This document shows, one piece after another, positions 29,074 to 31,948 of a stretch of DNA of 31,948 nucleotides. Position 1 is the stretch's first letter. Every line of letters starts with the position of its first letter. Both the position numbers and the translations under genes were made by a program. Under the pieces are notes generated by a model, which was given only the letters and a program-made list of their open reading frames with translations, had not been told where the DNA came from and ran no database searches. The stretch lies in assembly GCF_000227135.1 (NCBI RefSeq), contig NC_018254.1:313573-345520 (forward strand). Reading direction: 5' to 3'. Origin of the DNA: Leishmania donovani (lineage: Eukaryota; Euglenozoa; Kinetoplastea; Trypanosomatida; Trypanosomatidae).

Positions 29074-29946
29074 TTTGGTATATACTTTTCCCTCGACATG
29101 TCCATTCCACTTCCACGGACAAGTCAGCAAGCCTACACGCACACAGCCACAGCTCGCCTGCGACTGTTGCGCCACGGCTAAGGCCTGGTCGTCCAGGACG
29201 AGCGGCCTGCCGTCGGATCGGGCCGCGCGTCTAACCGGCTCTTCCTCTTCTTCCTCGTCCCTTCCCCGGGTGCGTGTTGCGCGATCGGCGCCAGGCGGAC
29301 CTGGCGGGACTGCATGCCTTGATCCACCCGGGCCGCGTCCAGGGCTCTGCTCGAGGGCGGAGGCAGTGGCGTCTGTCGTGCGGGCACTAGGGGGCGGATA
29401 TAAGTGAATGGAGGAGGAGCTCAGAGAGGAAGTGGGCCAGCCGCAGGTCAGGGCCCTCTGCGACCCTCTGCCCTGCCTGTGCGCCGTGTTTCGCCCTCGG
29501 CCGCTTCAAGCCGCGGCATGCCGTCATACAGTGTGGTGCCACTTTACATGGGAGTCTGGAGGACTCGGTGGTGCAACTCGAGGGTGCTCTCATCGCGCTT
29601 CCCGCATCTGCGCCGCATCGGCCCACACGGTCGCATGCAGGAGATGCCGCATGTTTCCCGAGCATGCACGTTCTTTTTTTTTCGGTGCGCCTGTGTGTGT
29701 GGGGGCGGGTGATAGGTATGGATCTCGTCCTCCGACATGTGTCGGATCGTCGGCACGATTCGTAGTGCGCTGCTGCAAAGGTGATCATCACGACGGCAAG
29801 CCTCCTCGGCACAGCGATAGCCCATACCTGTCCGCCGATACCGAGGAGCCCGCCAGCGGTACCCGAGGGCAGGCTGCAGGGTCTTTGGCTTTCCCACACA
29901 GTGGGTGCTGGGCCGTGAGATACCACCGGCGAGGTGGTGGGCGTCA
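29074..29946 (+). repeat. ~850 bp repeat family, copy C (complete)
   Basis: The only copy without gaps, so it serves as reference. It supplies the 168 bp missing from copy A (29459-29626). It contains a short perfect inverted repeat, CCTGG-TCGT-CCAGG, near 29183. No coding frame, A-tail or terminal repeats are seen. Confidence 0.88.
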
Positions 29947-30241
29947 TGAGGGGTACGCTCGTCACGAAAACAGACATGGCGAACATGCACGCAAGTGAGC
30001 GCAAGATTGAGGAGGGGGTGGTAGATGAGCAGTCATATTAGCGTGTATGTACAGAAGTTTGTGTGCGCGTGTGCGTGGCTTAAATGCCAGATCGTCCCAT
30101 CCATCAACTGCTGTCACCCACATGTGGGGTGGGAAGGGAGGGTATCGAAACAACAGAGAAAGATTAGAATTAGAATACATGTTCGAAAACAAAAAATAAA
30201 AAACAATAGCATACAGCTGCACGTCCGGCACTGGCCAAAAC
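29946..30241 (+). repeat. 296 bp direct duplicate, first copy
   Basis: Identical base for base, as read by eye, to 30341-30636. The first copy starts exactly where repeat C ends, and the pair is separated only by a 99-N placeholder. Confidence 0.92.
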
Positions 30242-30340
30242 NNNNNNNNNNNNNNNNNNNNNNNNNNNNNNNNNNNNNNNNNNNNNNNNNNNNNNNNNNN
30301 NNNNNNNNNNNNNNNNNNNNNNNNNNNNNNNNNNNNNNNN
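30242..30340. other. Placeholder gap, 99 N, between identical flanks
   Basis: Both flanks carry the same 296 bp, which is what unmerged overlapping contig ends look like. Confidence 0.92.
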
Positions 30341-30636
30341 ATGAGGGGTACGCTCGTCACGAAAACAGACATGGCGAACATGCACGCAAGTGAGCGCAAG
30401 ATTGAGGAGGGGGTGGTAGATGAGCAGTCATATTAGCGTGTATGTACAGAAGTTTGTGTGCGCGTGTGCGTGGCTTAAATGCCAGATCGTCCCATCCATC
30501 AACTGCTGTCACCCACATGTGGGGTGGGAAGGGAGGGTATCGAAACAACAGAGAAAGATTAGAATTAGAATACATGTTCGAAAACAAAAAATAAAAAACA
30601 ATAGCATACAGCTGCACGTCCGGCACTGGCCAAAAC
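30341..30636 (+). repeat. 296 bp direct duplicate, second copy
   Basis: Identical to 29946-30241 and followed by unique sequence. Probably the same genomic segment represented twice. Confidence 0.92.
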
Positions 30637-31622
30637 ACTCACATACATCCGGATCACAAGGAAAAATCCACCGCGCTATCGCGCGCGCTCCGCCCGTGTT
30701 CTGCGCAAGGAATCGGAAACGGAAGAGCGCGCATACACTCACATAAACGCACGCAAACCCGAAAGAAAAACTCCTCTCGCTCAGCACAGGTACGAGGCTA
30801 CGTGCCTCGACGCTGGCGGGCAAGGTTAGCTAAAACGAGAATGCAGTCCACGGGNNNNNNNNNNNNNNNNNNNNNNNNNNNNNNNNNNNNNNNNNNNNNN
30901 NNNNNNNNNNNNNNNNNNNNNNNNNNNNNNNNNNNNNNNNNNNNNNNNNNNNNCGAGGCGGGGGGGGCAAGCAGGGGGGGGGGGCACAGCTGCGGAAAAA
31001 AAAAGCGTGAGGGAAGAAAAGAGTGGCACGTACGTGTGCCTTTTCTCGCTTCAGACGCGATCGAAAAACGATCAGTGTGTGAGCAACATGCAGAGAGCCC
31101 CTCGCCTGCCACAACAGTACCTCGCGCACGCGGCAGCTTTCGACTTTCTCCGCAGAGCGCTTCTCTCGACGCGTCCTTCCCACCTCGGCGCCCAGCGCTG
31201 TCTCATCCTCCTCGCCACCCGCCCGTTCGCGCATAACAAAAAACGCATTGCCCGCTGCGCCCTCAAGCCTCAAAGTGACCGAGGAAATGCGTCCACCACC
31301 ACCCGCCCAGAGAACGCGACAAGTCAACGTGGCAACCCCTCAAAACAAATAATGTGAGCGCCGACACAACTCTTCTGATGTTATGCTGTCCAGCAGCGCA
31401 ATTTAAAAACCACGAAAACAGCTCAGCCGACATATATACAACTGAGCTTGTACAGAGAGGCACAGGTGCGCGGTTCTTCACTCAGCACCAATCGACTGAT
31501 GCCAACGCTCCTCAAAGCAGTCTTCTATACAATAGACAACGATCGAGGACTAAAAACAAGGACAAAAAAACTATATACAAGTTCACTCACGCGACCTCTT
31601 ACAAACACTTACTTTATGCTCC
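30637..31622. other. 3'UTR-like region of the ABCA gene
   Basis: No supported gene. It contains poly-G runs at 30960-30967 and 30976-30985, flanking a 99-N placeholder (30855-30953). It is probably the 3'UTR of the transporter mRNA. Confidence 0.55.
30855..30953. other. Placeholder gap, 99 N
   Basis: The right flank is a cluster of G homopolymers, a usual reason for sequencing failure. Confidence 0.9.
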
Positions 31623-31948
31623 TCAGCGCGGTAAGCCTCCGCAGCAGCAAACGCAGCACGACTTCTTGCTCTCCATGCGCTGCCGGTGCTCCTCCTCGTG
31701 CTCAAGCTCCGCCTTCTCGCTGATGCGCATGAACACCTGCTCAATCGACGTCTGCGACACGCTGTAGTCGCGGATCTGCAGCTTCTCCTTCTGCTGCTCC
31801 AGCGCAGTGAACACGCTCGACAGGCGTACAGTGTTCGGCAGCTGGTACGTGAAGCGCCCCGCGCGCACCTCCGTCAGCTTGCTCGACGGGAACTCCTCCT
31901 CGAAGAACAGCTCCACGCCAGCCATCACCTCCGGTGACTCGTCCGCCA
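31623..31948 (-). CDS. ABC transporter subfamily A, C-terminal end (partial)
   Basis: The last 107 residues of a large membrane transporter whose start lies beyond the right edge. ABCA proteins move lipids across membranes using ATP; in Leishmania several members affect phospholipid traffic. The visible part follows the second nucleotide-binding domain. It contains the regulatory-domain pattern FTYQLP...LSSVFTALEQQKEKLQIRDYSVSQTSIEQVF, with the DYSVSQTSIEQVF block diagnostic for ABCA. The tail after the helix EKAELEHEEEHRQRMESKK ends in a cysteine cluster (CCVCCC) and GGLPR. The frame is open to the window edge; the internal ATG at about 31925 is not the start. The member number cannot be told from this fragment. 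Confidence 0.92.
   Translation of the reverse strand, partial: ADESPEVMAGVELFFEEEFPSSKLTEVRAGRFTYQLPNTVRLSSVFTALEQQKEKLQIRDYSVSQTSIEQVFMRISEKAELEHEEEHRQRMESKKSCCVCCCGGLPR

Noticed and set aside
28264..29175. 303-residue minus-strand frame
   Set aside because: It joins repeat B, an N-gap, unique spacer and part of repeat C, repeating itself at both ends; an artefact of duplicated sequence.

Overview
The window looks like nuclear DNA of a trypanosomatid, most likely Leishmania; I cannot fix the species or chromosome. All recognisable genes are intronless and lie on the minus strand, like one polycistronic unit transcribed right to left. They are widely spaced. Most have a pyrimidine tract followed by AG upstream of the ATG, as expected for spliced-leader trans-splicing. 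Three related ~560-740 bp elements resembling the degenerate retroposon SIDER2 sit in intergenic DNA.

Layout, left to right. 1-3346: a gene-poor mosaic array built from a few shuffled modules, broken by two gaps, possibly subtelomeric or a problem locus in the assembly. 3347-5175: a possible decayed coding fragment and the first copy (A) of an ~850 bp repeat. 5176-6102: DUF1295 multi-pass membrane protein with a C-terminal di-lysine motif. 7020-7580: SIDER2-like copy 1. 8141-9373: acyl-CoA dehydrogenase of isovaleryl-CoA dehydrogenase type. 10361-12073: compact XRN-family 5'-3' exonuclease. 12617-13226: SIDER2-like copy 2. 14231-14890: a doubtful ORF. 15220-17958: large protein with a CUE/UBA-like N-terminus and a possible lipid-binding C-terminus. 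19377-23678: 1433-residue helical protein of unknown function. 24044-24786: SIDER2-like copy 3. 24876-25271: small coiled-coil protein. 25294-31622: more than 6 kb without a convincing gene, holding repeat copies B and C and three gaps. 31623-31948: the C-terminus of an ABCA transporter that continues past the right edge.

The genes do not form a pathway. Trypanosomatid transcription units usually join unrelated genes, with expression set after transcription, so the 3'UTR retroposons and splice sites are the likely regulatory layer. The ~850 bp repeats are direct copies near both ends of the gene block, and the SIDER2-like copies are also co-oriented; both could serve as recombination substrates.

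Start codons were set at the first in-frame ATG that fits the splice acceptor, since several longer reading frames open with TTG or GTG. Several N-runs are placeholders: four are exactly 99 bases, and one is flanked by identical 296 bp sequences. I found no tRNA, rRNA, CRISPR array or intact transposon. The strongest leads for new biology are the CUE-like plus TULIP-like protein and the mosaic array; neither is demonstrated here to be a new system.
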